Positions 45,268 to 53,653 of a stretch of DNA of 64,000 bases are shown here, piece by piece. The translations under genes were made by a program, and so were the position numbers. The stretch covers positions 1-64,000 of the forward strand of contig CAMLLG010000001.1 in assembly GCA_946480825.1 (NCBI GenBank), written 5' to 3'. Under the pieces are notes generated by a model that saw nothing but the letters and a program-made list of their open reading frames with translations, had not been told where the DNA came from and did no database searches. Each line of letters opens with the position of its first letter. Within the stretch, counting starts at the first letter, position 1. This DNA is from an uncultured Lysobacteraceae bacterium (lineage in GTDB: Bacteria; Pseudomonadota; Gammaproteobacteria; Xanthomonadales; Xanthomonadaceae).

Positions 45268-46032
45268 TCAGCGGATGTCTTCGATGAAATCGAGCTTCGC
45301 GTTGACGAACCGGTCTTCCTTCAAGGTCCTGCGCAGCGTGGTCGCGAAGAACGTGTGGCTGTGATCGACGAGAGTCATGTTGAGGAGGAAGTACGGAAAG
45401 AAGCCGATGCCGGGCAGATCGACGTCCTGGATCAGCGACACTTCCACCTTGCCGTTGGGCTTGGGCGTGTAGGTCCAGCGGTTGTGCATGCGCTCGACGC
45501 GCACCACGCCGGGCGTATGCGGCAGGGTGTTGGGGATGGAGACCACATCGAGCACGACTTCCTTGGTCTGCTTGTTCTGTTCGAACATCGTCGTGATCAA
45601 CAGCTCGCGATCGGCGAACGGTCCGGGAACCTCCACGCGCCACATGTCCTTGTCGTAGCCGCGCACCGGGTCGAAGTCCTGGATGCGCTTCATGTCCTTG
45701 CAGCCGGGAATCCATTCCATGCACACCGCCAGCGTGTCGCCGACGATGAGATGCTGCGAGGCGAGCTGGGTCAGCGTGTAATCGCCTTCCATCACGGTCC
45801 GCGCCTTCAACAGCGGGTCGCCCGGCGCCTTCAGCAGGTAGACCTTGATGCCATCCTCGTCCTTGGCGAGCTTCCATTCGGCCGAGCCGGAGGCCACCCA
45901 TGTGAAATGCGCGGCGAGCACGACCATCACGAACAGGCTGAAGGCGAAGTAGAGCCTCTTCCAGAGCGGGTCCTTGATCTTCCTGGCGACGGCGGTCTTG
46001 TCCGTGGTCGCGTTATTCGATACTTCGTTCAT
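45268..46032 (-). CDS. START-type lipid-binding protein, membrane-anchored
   Basis: A 254-aa protein with one N-terminal membrane helix (LYFAFSLFVMVVLAAHFTWV) and a helix-grip domain after it. The mature part (KLAKDEDGIKVYLLKAPGDP, RVEVPGPFADRELLITTMFE, VERMHNRWTYTPKPNGKVEV) follows the START/StAR-related pattern, whose members bind sterols or lipids in a deep pocket. It is anchored to the inner membrane and exposed to the periplasm. Placed between the GMC oxidoreductase and P450 genes, it may hold the lipid-like product during tailoring or export. Confidence 0.78.
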   Translation of the reverse strand: MNEVSNNATTDKTAVARKIKDPLWKRLYFAFSLFVMVVLAAHFTWVASGSAEWKLAKDEDGIKVYLLKAPGDPLLKARTVMEGDYTLTQLASQHLIVGDTLAVCMEWIPGCKDMKRIQDFDPVRGYDKDMWRVEVPGPFADRELLITTMFEQNKQTKEVVLDVVSIPNTLPHTPGVVRVERMHNRWTYTPKPNGKVEVSLIQDVDLPGIGFFPYFLLNMTLVDHSHTFFATTLRRTLKEDRFVNAKLDFIEDIR

Positions 46033-46114
46033 GTCGTCTTCCTGTCATTGCGATGGGCTGGGTGATGGAGCATGGAAAGGGAACGCGAGCGCCGCTCGCG
46101 GGGCGCAGCGGCGG

Positions 46115-47425
46115 TCAGACCGATACGGTCTCCGCTTCGGCGCGCGCGTTCGTGGTTGAGGTCAGGGTATCGGCGAAATACTTCGCCAGGCAGAGCAGCG
46201 TGAGCGTCGGCGCGACCCGGTCGTTCTCCGGGATGAGCGAGCCGTCGCAGACGTGGAGACCGCGCACGCGGGTTTCGAGTCGCGCGTCGACATCCCTGCC
46301 GATGCGCAGCGTGCCCAGGGCGCTGCCGACGAACATCGGCGCCTTGAAGATGTCGCGCGCACCGGCGCGTTCGAGAATCGCGCGCGCCGCGCGTTCGCCG
46401 CGCGCGAGCTTGTCGAAAACGCCGGCATCGAGCGTCTTGTGGAAGCGGCCATCGGCGGAGAGCCCGCCGCCGACCTCGTCCTGGGCCATGACCGTGAGCC
46501 CGAGGTGCTCGGGGTACGCGAACATCCGCGACAGTTGCATGTACTGCGGCATGAACATCAGGAACGGAAGCTTGTGGACGTTCGCGTCCTTCAGGACGAT
46601 GCCGTCTTCGAGCGTCGTTTCCATGACGCCGCAGAAACTGTTGAGGCCGCGAAGGCCCGGGACGCGTGCGAACAGCGTGAAGCTGGGATCGAGGAAATAG
46701 CCGCCGTTGGCGACGTCCTGCAGTCCGCTGGCGCGCAGCAGCCGCGGCGTCGACAGCGAGCCCGCGCAGGCGACGACCCGGTTCGCGCGGAAGCGCACGG
46801 TGCGGCTGCGGAACGCGCCTTCCTTGATCCGGCACTCCACGCCGACCGCCTGCCCGTTCTCGATCAGTACCCGCTCCGCGAGCGTCTGGCACTGCAGCAC
46901 GGCACCCTGGCGCACGGCTTGCTCGACGAAGGTCAGCGCCTTCCACTTGGCCTCGTACGAGTAGACGCCGCTGCACTTCGACTGGTCGATCAGCATCAGC
47001 TTCTTCTTCCAGTCGTAACCGGCCGCGACGGCGGCCTCCCGCATCCTGTGCGACTGCGGGCTGATGAGCGCGTCGGACATTTCGGCGAGCGGCACCTGCA
47101 GGCGCATCGTGTCGTAGGCGGGCTGCAGGTCGATCCCCAGCGCGCGATAGGCATCGATCGGCGGTTCGTCCATGACCGCCAGATACATCGCGCTGGAGCC
47201 GCCCGCGGCGTAGACCGCGTTGCCCTTGAGTTTGTCGCCCACGGGGATCTCGTTGAAGATCGATCCGAACGTCCACAGCGACTCCTTGAGCGGGATATGC
47301 TGCCCCCGTTCGAGGATCAGGACCTTTTGCCCGCGACTGCTGAGTTCGCGCGCGATGACGGCTCCGGCGGTGCCGGAGCCGACGATGATGCAATCGTAGT
47401 TTTCGCCGTCTTCGGAGATGGTCAT
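46115..47425 (-). CDS. GMC-family FAD oxidoreductase
   Basis: A 436-aa glucose-methanol-choline type flavoenzyme. The FAD fold is CIIVGSGTAGAVIARELSSR, the AAGGSSAMYLAVMDEPP loop corresponds to GMC signature 1, and the C-terminal part LHVCDGSLIPENDRVAPTLT matches the catalytic region. It oxidises an alcohol of unknown identity. Its ATG overlaps the stop of the LolA-like gene upstream (ATGA), so the two are coupled. Two decayed N-terminal copies of this gene lie after the other two LolA-like genes. Confidence 0.86.
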   Translation of the reverse strand: MTISEDGENYDCIIVGSGTAGAVIARELSSRGQKVLILERGQHIPLKESLWTFGSIFNEIPVGDKLKGNAVYAAGGSSAMYLAVMDEPPIDAYRALGIDLQPAYDTMRLQVPLAEMSDALISPQSHRMREAAVAAGYDWKKKLMLIDQSKCSGVYSYEAKWKALTFVEQAVRQGAVLQCQTLAERVLIENGQAVGVECRIKEGAFRSRTVRFRANRVVACAGSLSTPRLLRASGLQDVANGGYFLDPSFTLFARVPGLRGLNSFCGVMETTLEDGIVLKDANVHKLPFLMFMPQYMQLSRMFAYPEHLGLTVMAQDEVGGGLSADGRFHKTLDAGVFDKLARGERAARAILERAGARDIFKAPMFVGSALGTLRIGRDVDARLETRVRGLHVCDGSLIPENDRVAPTLTLLCLAKYFADTLTSTTNARAEAETVSV

Positions 47426-48345
47426 GGTTTGTTCGGTGCCTGCGGGCTTCCGCCCTTCCCCTGGTTCAGATATTTGCGGTAGAGCTGCATCTGACGTTCG
47501 CGATAGGCGAAGTCGGTCAGCGAGCGCTGGCTCAGGAACTCTTCGTCGATATCGACATTGAGCACGATGTCGGACTGCTCCCAGGTGGTGATCCGGCGCT
47601 TGGTGAGATTGTTCATGGCGGCGTTCGTGGCCAGCCATGCCTTGCCGATCCGCGTCACGTTCAGCACCGTGAACTGCTTGTGATGCCTGCCGCTGCGATC
47701 GTAGAGATCCTGCTTCATCACGATGAAGCGCTCCTTGTCGATGAAGGAGACGATGCGGCCGTAGAAGGAACGCTTGCTGCGGCTGGCCGTCGGGATCGAC
47801 TCGATCTTCCAGACCGGGCGGCCGCGATAGGTATCCTCGCCGAGCAGTTTGTACGTGTAGTCCCTGACCTTCTTCACTTCCGCGTCTTCGGCCGTCACTT
47901 CCGAGCCGAACACCGCCCCGCTCTCGCCGCCGTCGGCGACGGACACGATGCGCTTGACCTTGCTCAGCACCGGCAGGTAGATCCAGAAATCCGTCGCCTT
48001 GTCGTCTTCGGCGTATCCCCACGACAGCATCGCCGTGTTCTTGTCGCTGACCGGCTGGATGATGACGTCGAGCGACTTGCTGTCGTTGTCGCGTCGTCCC
48101 GCGGGGCGACGGCTCTTGCCGAACGACTCGAAGATCACGACGCGCGGCTTCTCGGCGCAGGACAGCTTTCCGCCGGCGACGTTGTAGCGACAGGTCGAGA
48201 ACTTGACGCGGCGGGCCGAAGACGAATAGCTGTGATTCGTCGCATCATCCACCTTGATCATGATCTCCCGTGCGTCCTGCGCGAGAGCTGCCGTCGGGGC
48301 GGCCAGAAACAGCGCCGCGAACAAAACAAGGCAGGTGGCTTTCAT
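47422..48345 (-). CDS. LolA-like periplasmic protein, copy 1
   Basis: A 307-aa exported protein (signal ATCLVLFAALFLAAPTAALAQ), of the outer-membrane lipoprotein-sorting/LolA-like fold found beside MMPL transporters. Features: FWIYLPVLSKVKRIVSVADG, DYTYKLLGEDTYRGRPVWKIE, KERFIVMKQDLYDRSGRHHK. It probably carries a hydrophobic ligand between inner and outer membranes. AAGGAGAT precedes the ATG. Residues encoded by 47759-48059 are identical to copy 2. Next to it lie a GMC gene (downstream) and an MMPL relic (upstream). Confidence 0.84.
   Translation of the reverse strand: MKATCLVLFAALFLAAPTAALAQDAREIMIKVDDATNHSYSSSARRVKFSTCRYNVAGGKLSCAEKPRVVIFESFGKSRRPAGRRDNDSKSLDVIIQPVSDKNTAMLSWGYAEDDKATDFWIYLPVLSKVKRIVSVADGGESGAVFGSEVTAEDAEVKKVRDYTYKLLGEDTYRGRPVWKIESIPTASRSKRSFYGRIVSFIDKERFIVMKQDLYDRSGRHHKQFTVLNVTRIGKAWLATNAAMNNLTKRRITTWEQSDIVLNVDIDEEFLSQRSLTDFAYRERQMQLYRKYLNQGKGGSPQAPNKP
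47759..48059. repeat. 301-bp identical tract, copy in LolA-like gene 1
   Basis: These 301 bases are identical to 49158-49458, at a constant offset of 1399, while sequence on both sides differs. It covers the middle third of the coding region. Confidence 0.93.
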
Positions 48346-48467
48346 CCAACGATCTCCTTCTTCAACTTCGGTTCGAATGTCGGCAACGGGGCGGGCCGCA
48401 GGAACGCGTCGTTGAGCAGTCCCTTGAAGATCGCCGGCGTGCCGGATTTGTCGACTGCGGACGTCCC
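48342..48467 (-). pseudogene. MMPL transporter C-terminal remnant upstream of LolA-like copy 1
   Basis: The - strand encodes TPAIFKGLLNDAFLRPAPLP then TFEPKLKKEIVG and a stop. It aligns with the end of the intact MMPL transporter, ALAIFMGLLNDLFLLPALLL then KFKPKFKQQAAG. Its stop overlaps the ATG of LolA-like copy 1. It is the tail of a lost transporter gene. Confidence 0.82.
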
Positions 48468-48602
48468 CGTCGCGCAGTGTGCGCCTCCACTGTCAATGGT
48501 ACGCCGAAGAGGATTACGTAAACCCCCTTCGATCCCGGACATGCGACAGGTCGAGCGATCTGACATTTTCGAATGAGAGAAGTTTCGCGAATAAGTCGGA
48601 AT

Positions 48603-48824
48603 TCAGCCAGTCCCGGCGCGTCGGTATCTTCGAACCGGGGGAAATCGGGTGCCGGGCGAGGCCCCGCGCCGACAGCAGCCCCAGGGCCATCTCCCGGGGC
48701 AGAGCCTCGTGCCCCGTCCCGGGTTTCGCCCGCGGCGATCGCCTTCGGGCGCGCCCCCGGCTCCGGCGATGCCGGAGCCGGGATGCATGCCGCCGTGGAT
48801 GTCGCCGCCACCGGAGATGGTCAT
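48603..48824 (-). pseudogene. GMC oxidoreductase N-terminal remnant after LolA-like copy 2
   Basis: Starting at an ATG overlapping the LolA-like copy 2 stop, the frame reads MTISGGGDIHGGMHPGSGIA, matching MTISEDGENYDCIIVGSGTA of the intact GMC gene. Similarity fades after about 30 residues and a stop ends the frame at 48603. Between it and the MMPL relic (48468-48602) nothing is recognisable. Confidence 0.8.
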
Positions 48825-49750
48825 GGCAGAGCGCGTGCCTGTTTCGCCCCGCCCGCCTTCTGGCTCAGGTACTTGCGGTAGAGCTGCATCTGGCGCTCGC
48901 GATAGGCGAAGTCGGTCAGCGAACGCTGGCCCAGGAACTCCTCGTCGATGTCGACGTTGAGCACGACGCTCGGGTGCTCCCAGGTGGTGATCCGGCGTTT
49001 GGTGAGATTGTTCATCGCGGCATCGGTGACCAGCCAGACCTTGCCGATCAGCTTCATGTCCAGCACCGTGTACTGTTTGTAATGCCTGCCGCTGCGATCG
49101 TAGAGATCCTCCTTCATCACGATGAAGCGTTCCTTGTCGACATAGGAAACGATACGCCCGTAGAAGGAACGCTTGCTGCGGCTGGCCGTCGGGATCGACT
49201 CGATCTTCCAGACCGGGCGGCCGCGATAGGTATCCTCGCCGAGCAGTTTGTACGTGTAGTCCCTGACCTTCTTCACTTCCGCGTCTTCGGCCGTCACTTC
49301 CGAGCCGAACACCGCCCCGCTCTCGCCGCCGTCGGCGACGGACACGATGCGCTTGACCTTGCTCAGCACCGGCAGGTAGATCCAGAAATCCGTCGCCTTG
49401 TCGTCTTCGGCGTATCCCCACGACAGCATCGCCGTGTTCTTGTCGCTGACCGGCTGGAAGATGACGTCCAGCGCCTTGAATTCGAGGTCGCGCTGTCCCG
49501 GAGGACGACGATGAACCCCGAACGATTCGATGGCCACGATGCGCGGTTTCTCGGCGCAGGAAAGTTTTCCGCCGCCGACGTTGTAACGGCAGGTGGAGAA
49601 CTTCATCTGGCGGACAGACGACGAATAGCTGTGATTCGTCGCATTGTCCACCTTGATCATGATTTCGCGCGCATCCTGCGCGAAGGACGACATCGGGGCG
49701 ACCATGAACAGGGTCGCGAGGAAAAGACGGTAAACGGTTTTGGTTTTCAT
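48821..49750 (-). CDS. LolA-like periplasmic protein, copy 2
   Basis: A 309-aa paralogue of the flanking two genes, with signal YRLFLATLFMVAPMSSFAQ. It shares the central 301 bp exactly with copy 1 and is close to it elsewhere. AAGGAGAA, 9 bases before the ATG, falls in the relic of an MMPL 3' end. The stop overlaps the start of a decayed GMC gene. All family features are intact, so it is likely functional. Confidence 0.83.
   Translation of the reverse strand: MKTKTVYRLFLATLFMVAPMSSFAQDAREIMIKVDNATNHSYSSSVRQMKFSTCRYNVGGGKLSCAEKPRIVAIESFGVHRRPPGQRDLEFKALDVIFQPVSDKNTAMLSWGYAEDDKATDFWIYLPVLSKVKRIVSVADGGESGAVFGSEVTAEDAEVKKVRDYTYKLLGEDTYRGRPVWKIESIPTASRSKRSFYGRIVSYVDKERFIVMKEDLYDRSGRHYKQYTVLDMKLIGKVWLVTDAAMNNLTKRRITTWEHPSVVLNVDIDEEFLGQRSLTDFAYRERQMQLYRKYLSQKAGGAKQARALP
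49158..49458. repeat. 301-bp identical tract, copy in LolA-like gene 2
   Basis: Exact partner of 47759-48059. The first mismatches are at 49157 and 49459. Confidence 0.93.
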
Positions 49751-50013
49751 CCAGCGAGTTCTCCTTGAACTTCGGTTTGACTTCCTTGGATCACGATTCG
49801 AATTTCGGCGGCATGACCGGTTGCGGACGCATGTTCCGTTCTGGATTGATGTCGGGATATCCAGAGCGTTTCCTCGGGCGTGAGGCGGATTCCGCCCGAT
49901 GGACGCGGCGCCTTCCGCCCGCGGCCATTCCCTCCGCGCACGAACGCGGCTCCGGTGGTGCCGGAGCCGGCCACGATGCGATCGTGGATTTCGCCGTTTC
50001 CGGCCGTGGGCAT
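49747..50013 (-). pseudogene. Fused relic: GMC N-terminus plus MMPL C-terminus
   Basis: From an ATG 15 bases after the LolA-like copy 3 stop, the frame reads MPTAGNGEIHDRIVAGSGTT and later GGIRLTPEETLWI, aligning with the intact GMC start and its GQHIPLKESLWTF. Near the other end a shifted frame encodes VKPKFKENS, the MMPL C-terminal FKPKFKQQA. The 88-codon frame is open but is a deletion scar, not a gene. Confidence 0.78.
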
Positions 50014-50027
50014 GTCCTGGCCGATGC

Positions 50028-50933
50028 CTATTGCGTCCCGCCGTTCTCCTTGTCCAGAAACCTGCGGTAGAACTGCATCCGACGCTCGCGATAGGCGAAG
50101 TCGGTCAGCGAGCGCTGGCTCAGGAACTCTTTGTCGATCTCGACGTTGTACGAAACGCGGGAACGATCCCACGTGGTGACCCGGCGTTTGATCAGGTTGT
50201 TCATCATGGCCTTCTTGGGCAGCCAGATGTGGCCGTACTGCTTCACTTCCAGCACCGACAGCTGCTTGTAATGCCTGCCGCTGCGATCGTAGAGATCCTG
50301 CTTCAGCACGATGAAGCGTTCCTTGTCGACGTAGGAAACGATACGGCCATAGAAGGAACGCTTGCGCCGGCTGGCGGTCGGAATCATCTCGATCTTCCAG
50401 ACCGAGCGGCCGCGGTAGGTGTCCTCGCCCAGCATCTTGTACGTGTAATCGATGACCTTCTGGGGCTCGGCGTCTTCGGCCGACATTTCCGAGCCGAACA
50501 CGGCGCCGGTCTCGCCGCCGTCGGGGACGGAGACGATGCGCTTGACCTTGCTCAGCACCGGCAGATACACCCAGAAGTCCGAAGCCCTCTCGTCTTCGGC
50601 GTATCCGAAAGACAGCATCACCGTGTTCTTGTCGCTGACCGGCTCGACGATGACGTCGAGCGCCTTGTAGTCGAGATCCATCCGTCCCGGCGGAGCCTTG
50701 TGAACGGCGAACGATTCGAACTGCACGATGCGCGGCTTCTCGGCGCAGGTCAGCTTTCCGCCCTGGACGTTGTAGCGGCAGGTCGAGAACTTGATGAAGC
50801 GGACTGCGGACGGATAGGTGCGATGCGTGATCTCGTCGACCTTGACCATGATCTGGTAGGCGTCCTGCGCGAAGGACGCCGTCGGGACGGCGAGGAACAG
50901 CGCCGCGAGGAAACTACGGTAACTCGACTTCAT
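50028..50933 (-). CDS. LolA-like periplasmic protein, copy 3
   Basis: A 301-aa protein with signal YRSFLAALFLAVPTASFAQ. It has the same fold and motifs as the other two copies (FWVYLPVLSKVKRIVSVPDG, GEDTYRGRSVWKIEMIPTAS) but is more diverged, with no identical tract. AAGGAGAT lies 8 bases before the ATG. It is the copy directly behind the intact MMPL transporter (74 bp), so it is probably that transporter's cognate periplasmic partner. Confidence 0.85.
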   Translation of the reverse strand: MKSSYRSFLAALFLAVPTASFAQDAYQIMVKVDEITHRTYPSAVRFIKFSTCRYNVQGGKLTCAEKPRIVQFESFAVHKAPPGRMDLDYKALDVIVEPVSDKNTVMLSFGYAEDERASDFWVYLPVLSKVKRIVSVPDGGETGAVFGSEMSAEDAEPQKVIDYTYKMLGEDTYRGRSVWKIEMIPTASRRKRSFYGRIVSYVDKERFIVLKQDLYDRSGRHYKQLSVLEVKQYGHIWLPKKAMMNNLIKRRVTTWDRSRVSYNVEIDKEFLSQRSLTDFAYRERRMQFYRRFLDKENGGTQ

Positions 50934-51007
50934 CCTAAGATCTCCTTTTCGAATTTCATCCAATGATTTCCTTTCCCTGCGCCATCCGGTGAGCCCCTTC
51001 CGGAGCG

Positions 51008-53527
51008 TCATCCGGCGGCCTGCTGCTTGAACTTCGGCTTGAATTTCAGCAACAGGGCCGGCAGCAGGAACAGGTCGTTGAGCAGGCCCATGAAGATCGC
51101 CAGCGCGCCGAACTTGCCCATGTTGGACGTGCCCGCCGCGGAGGCGACCGCCATGATGCCGAAGCCCAGGCCGAGGATCAGCGAGGTGAACACCACGCCC
51201 GGGCCGGTTTCGGCCATGGTCCGCCGCAGCGCGGCATTGACGTCGTTGTCCTTCGCCAGTTGCAGCTGATAGTTCGAAATGAAGTGCACGGTGTCGTCGA
51301 TCGAGATGCCGATGATGATCGGGGCGAGCATCATCGTGAAGAAATCGAGCGGAACGCCGGTGATTCCGAGCAGCCCGAGGGTGAGCAGCGACGGGATCAG
51401 ATTGGGGATCAGCGCGATCATGCCGACCTTGAACGAGCCGAACACCAGCAGCAGGATCACGCTCACCGCGACGAGCGCGATGCCGAACGTGATGGCCTGA
51501 TTCTCGGTGAGATACTGGGACGCCTGCATCGCGAGCGCGAAGATGCCGGTGATGGAAACTTCGGTCTTGGGATACTTCGCCTTCAGCTCCTTCATCATCT
51601 CGTCGATGTCGGCGCGCATCTCCTGGAAGACCACGTGATACTCGTACGACCCGTAGCTGTGCAGCGAGATGCTCATGCTCGCCTTGCTGTAACTGTCGTC
51701 GACGAGACGCTGACGCTGGCTCGGGTTCGCGTTGTTGAACAGGAACAGCGTCTGCGCCAGCAGTTCGCGCGTCTCGGGGATGCGATAGAACTCCGGCGCG
51801 TCGCCGTTGAGCTCCCGGTTGGCATCCTTCACCACGTCGGCGATGGAGTTGGTCATCACCACGTACTTCTTGTACTTGGTTTCGAACTTCTTCTGAAGCT
51901 CGTCCATCGCCTTCATCACGTCCGGGTCGTGCAGGGCGAAGTCCTCGTTGAAATCGAGGTACAGCACCATGGCGTAGGCGCCCATCATGTGGTCGTCGGC
52001 GACCTTGACGCTCTGCGTGAAGGTCGAATCCTCCGGATACTGGTCCAGGATCTGCGAATCGATCTTCACCTGGGTCGCGCCGTAGATGGAGACCGCGAGG
52101 ATCAGCGCGAAGGGAGCGATGAAGGCGAGCGGACGCTTTTCGACGAGCGGAACGACCTTCTCCAGGGTCGACTTGAGGCGCGGCAGCACATCGAGAAAAC
52201 GCTTCTTCTCCGGCGTGTCGACGATCACCTTCTTCTTCGACACCGTCGGCCACAGATCGATCAGCACCGGCAGCAGGTAGAAGGTCAGCAGCAGGGCGAA
52301 CAGGATGCCGAGGGTCGACATGATCGCGAAGCTCTGGATCGGAACGACCGGCGTGATGTTGAGCGCCAGGGTGCCGGTCATGTTGGTGACGCCGGTCAGC
52401 AGCAGCGCCACGCCGGCGTACTTGTAGGTGCGACGCAGCGCCTCCTGATGATCGCTGCCGGAGGTGCGCAGACGGGTATAGCCGGTCAGCGCATGCACCG
52501 AGTCGGCGACACCTACGGTGAGGATGAGCAGGATGGTGAGGATCAGGAAGCCGGTGACGGTGAGTCCGAGCAGCCCGGTGACGCCGAGCGTGAACACGGT
52601 GCTCAGGATGACGATCAGCATCGACCACACCACGGCCGACGCGGAACGGAACAGGAACCACAGCAGCACCATGATGATCAGGAACGCGGCCACGTAAAGC
52701 ATGCCCATTTCTTCGGTCATCTTCACGTTGTGTTCGGCGGCCGCGGTGTTGCCGACCGCGTAATAGTCCAGATGCTTGGCGTACTCGGGCTTCTCGAGGA
52801 TCTTCTTGATCTCGTCGAACAGCTTCAGGTAGTCGGCCTGGTCGGTGGGCTTGAACTCGACCGGCTTGTCCTCGTCGGGCGCGGCGACCTGATCCATCGA
52901 CACCACCGTTTCCTCGGTGACCTCCTCGGCATCGACCGGGATGGCGCCGAAATCGGTTTCGATGCGGATGCCGCCGTACTTGTGATCGCGCGAGAAGAAC
53001 TGGAGCGGCAGCTGCTGCTCGGATTCGGCGATCTTCTTGATCTCGGCGATCGCTTCGGGCGTGAGCGCCATGTCGCCGACGAGCGGCCTGGCGGCCAGAA
53101 CATCGCCGTCGACCGTCAGCACCGGTGCGTTCACCAGGGTGTCGACCTTGACGATGTGATCGAGCGCGGATTCCTCGCCCTCCTTCAGCTTGGAGCGGAA
53201 GTGGATCAGATCGTTCTGGATGCCGCGGGCCGCTTCCAGCGAGGCCGGCGAGAACACGTCGCCATCCTTCGGTTTGTAGACGATGTAGACGCCGTCCTCG
53301 CTGCCGAACTGGGCGTGGTAGCGATTGAACGCGACCAGCGTCGGGTCTTCCTTGTGGAACCATCCCTCGATGGTCATGTCCATGTGCAGCTTGCCGATGC
53401 CGTAGATGCTCGTGGCAAGCATGGCGAGGAACACGATGCCGACCAGCAGGCGTCTCTTGCGCAACGCGTCCGGAACGTTTTCGAAGTGCGCGGTCAATCG
53501 GTTGATGATTCGTTCTCTAACGGACAT
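51008..53527 (-). CDS. MMPL/RND-family transporter
   Basis: An 839-aa inner-membrane protein with the duplicated RND layout. One N-terminal helix (LLVGIVFLAMLATSIYGIG) and a periplasmic domain of about 220 aa come first. Five helices follow, with the sterol-sensing-like GFLILTILLILTVGVADSVH, then a second helix and periplasmic domain, and five C-terminal helices with LAPIIIGISIDDTVHFISNY. The Asp pairs in these helices fit proton coupling. The ATG at 53527 has AGGAAG upstream. Relatives export lipids and hydrophobic natural products; with the LolA-like proteins and the beta-barrel protein it suggests an envelope-spanning route for the cluster's product. Confidence 0.9.
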   Translation of the reverse strand: MSVRERIINRLTAHFENVPDALRKRRLLVGIVFLAMLATSIYGIGKLHMDMTIEGWFHKEDPTLVAFNRYHAQFGSEDGVYIVYKPKDGDVFSPASLEAARGIQNDLIHFRSKLKEGEESALDHIVKVDTLVNAPVLTVDGDVLAARPLVGDMALTPEAIAEIKKIAESEQQLPLQFFSRDHKYGGIRIETDFGAIPVDAEEVTEETVVSMDQVAAPDEDKPVEFKPTDQADYLKLFDEIKKILEKPEYAKHLDYYAVGNTAAAEHNVKMTEEMGMLYVAAFLIIMVLLWFLFRSASAVVWSMLIVILSTVFTLGVTGLLGLTVTGFLILTILLILTVGVADSVHALTGYTRLRTSGSDHQEALRRTYKYAGVALLLTGVTNMTGTLALNITPVVPIQSFAIMSTLGILFALLLTFYLLPVLIDLWPTVSKKKVIVDTPEKKRFLDVLPRLKSTLEKVVPLVEKRPLAFIAPFALILAVSIYGATQVKIDSQILDQYPEDSTFTQSVKVADDHMMGAYAMVLYLDFNEDFALHDPDVMKAMDELQKKFETKYKKYVVMTNSIADVVKDANRELNGDAPEFYRIPETRELLAQTLFLFNNANPSQRQRLVDDSYSKASMSISLHSYGSYEYHVVFQEMRADIDEMMKELKAKYPKTEVSITGIFALAMQASQYLTENQAITFGIALVAVSVILLLVFGSFKVGMIALIPNLIPSLLTLGLLGITGVPLDFFTMMLAPIIIGISIDDTVHFISNYQLQLAKDNDVNAALRRTMAETGPGVVFTSLILGLGFGIMAVASAAGTSNMGKFGALAIFMGLLNDLFLLPALLLKFKPKFKQQAAG

Positions 53528-53653
53528 GAATGCACTTCCTGTTGGTCGTAGTGATGGTTCTGCGGAGGTCTGCACCTCCTGCGAAGACGGTGTGACGATG
53601 CGACGATGCGTTCACGGCGCGACCCGTGGGATCGGCGGCGGCATGCCGGCGGT

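Noticed and set aside
49747..50013. An 88-codon gene between LolA-like copies 3 and 2
   Set aside because: Its start aligns with the GMC oxidoreductase and its end with an out-of-frame MMPL tail, so it is a deletion scar.
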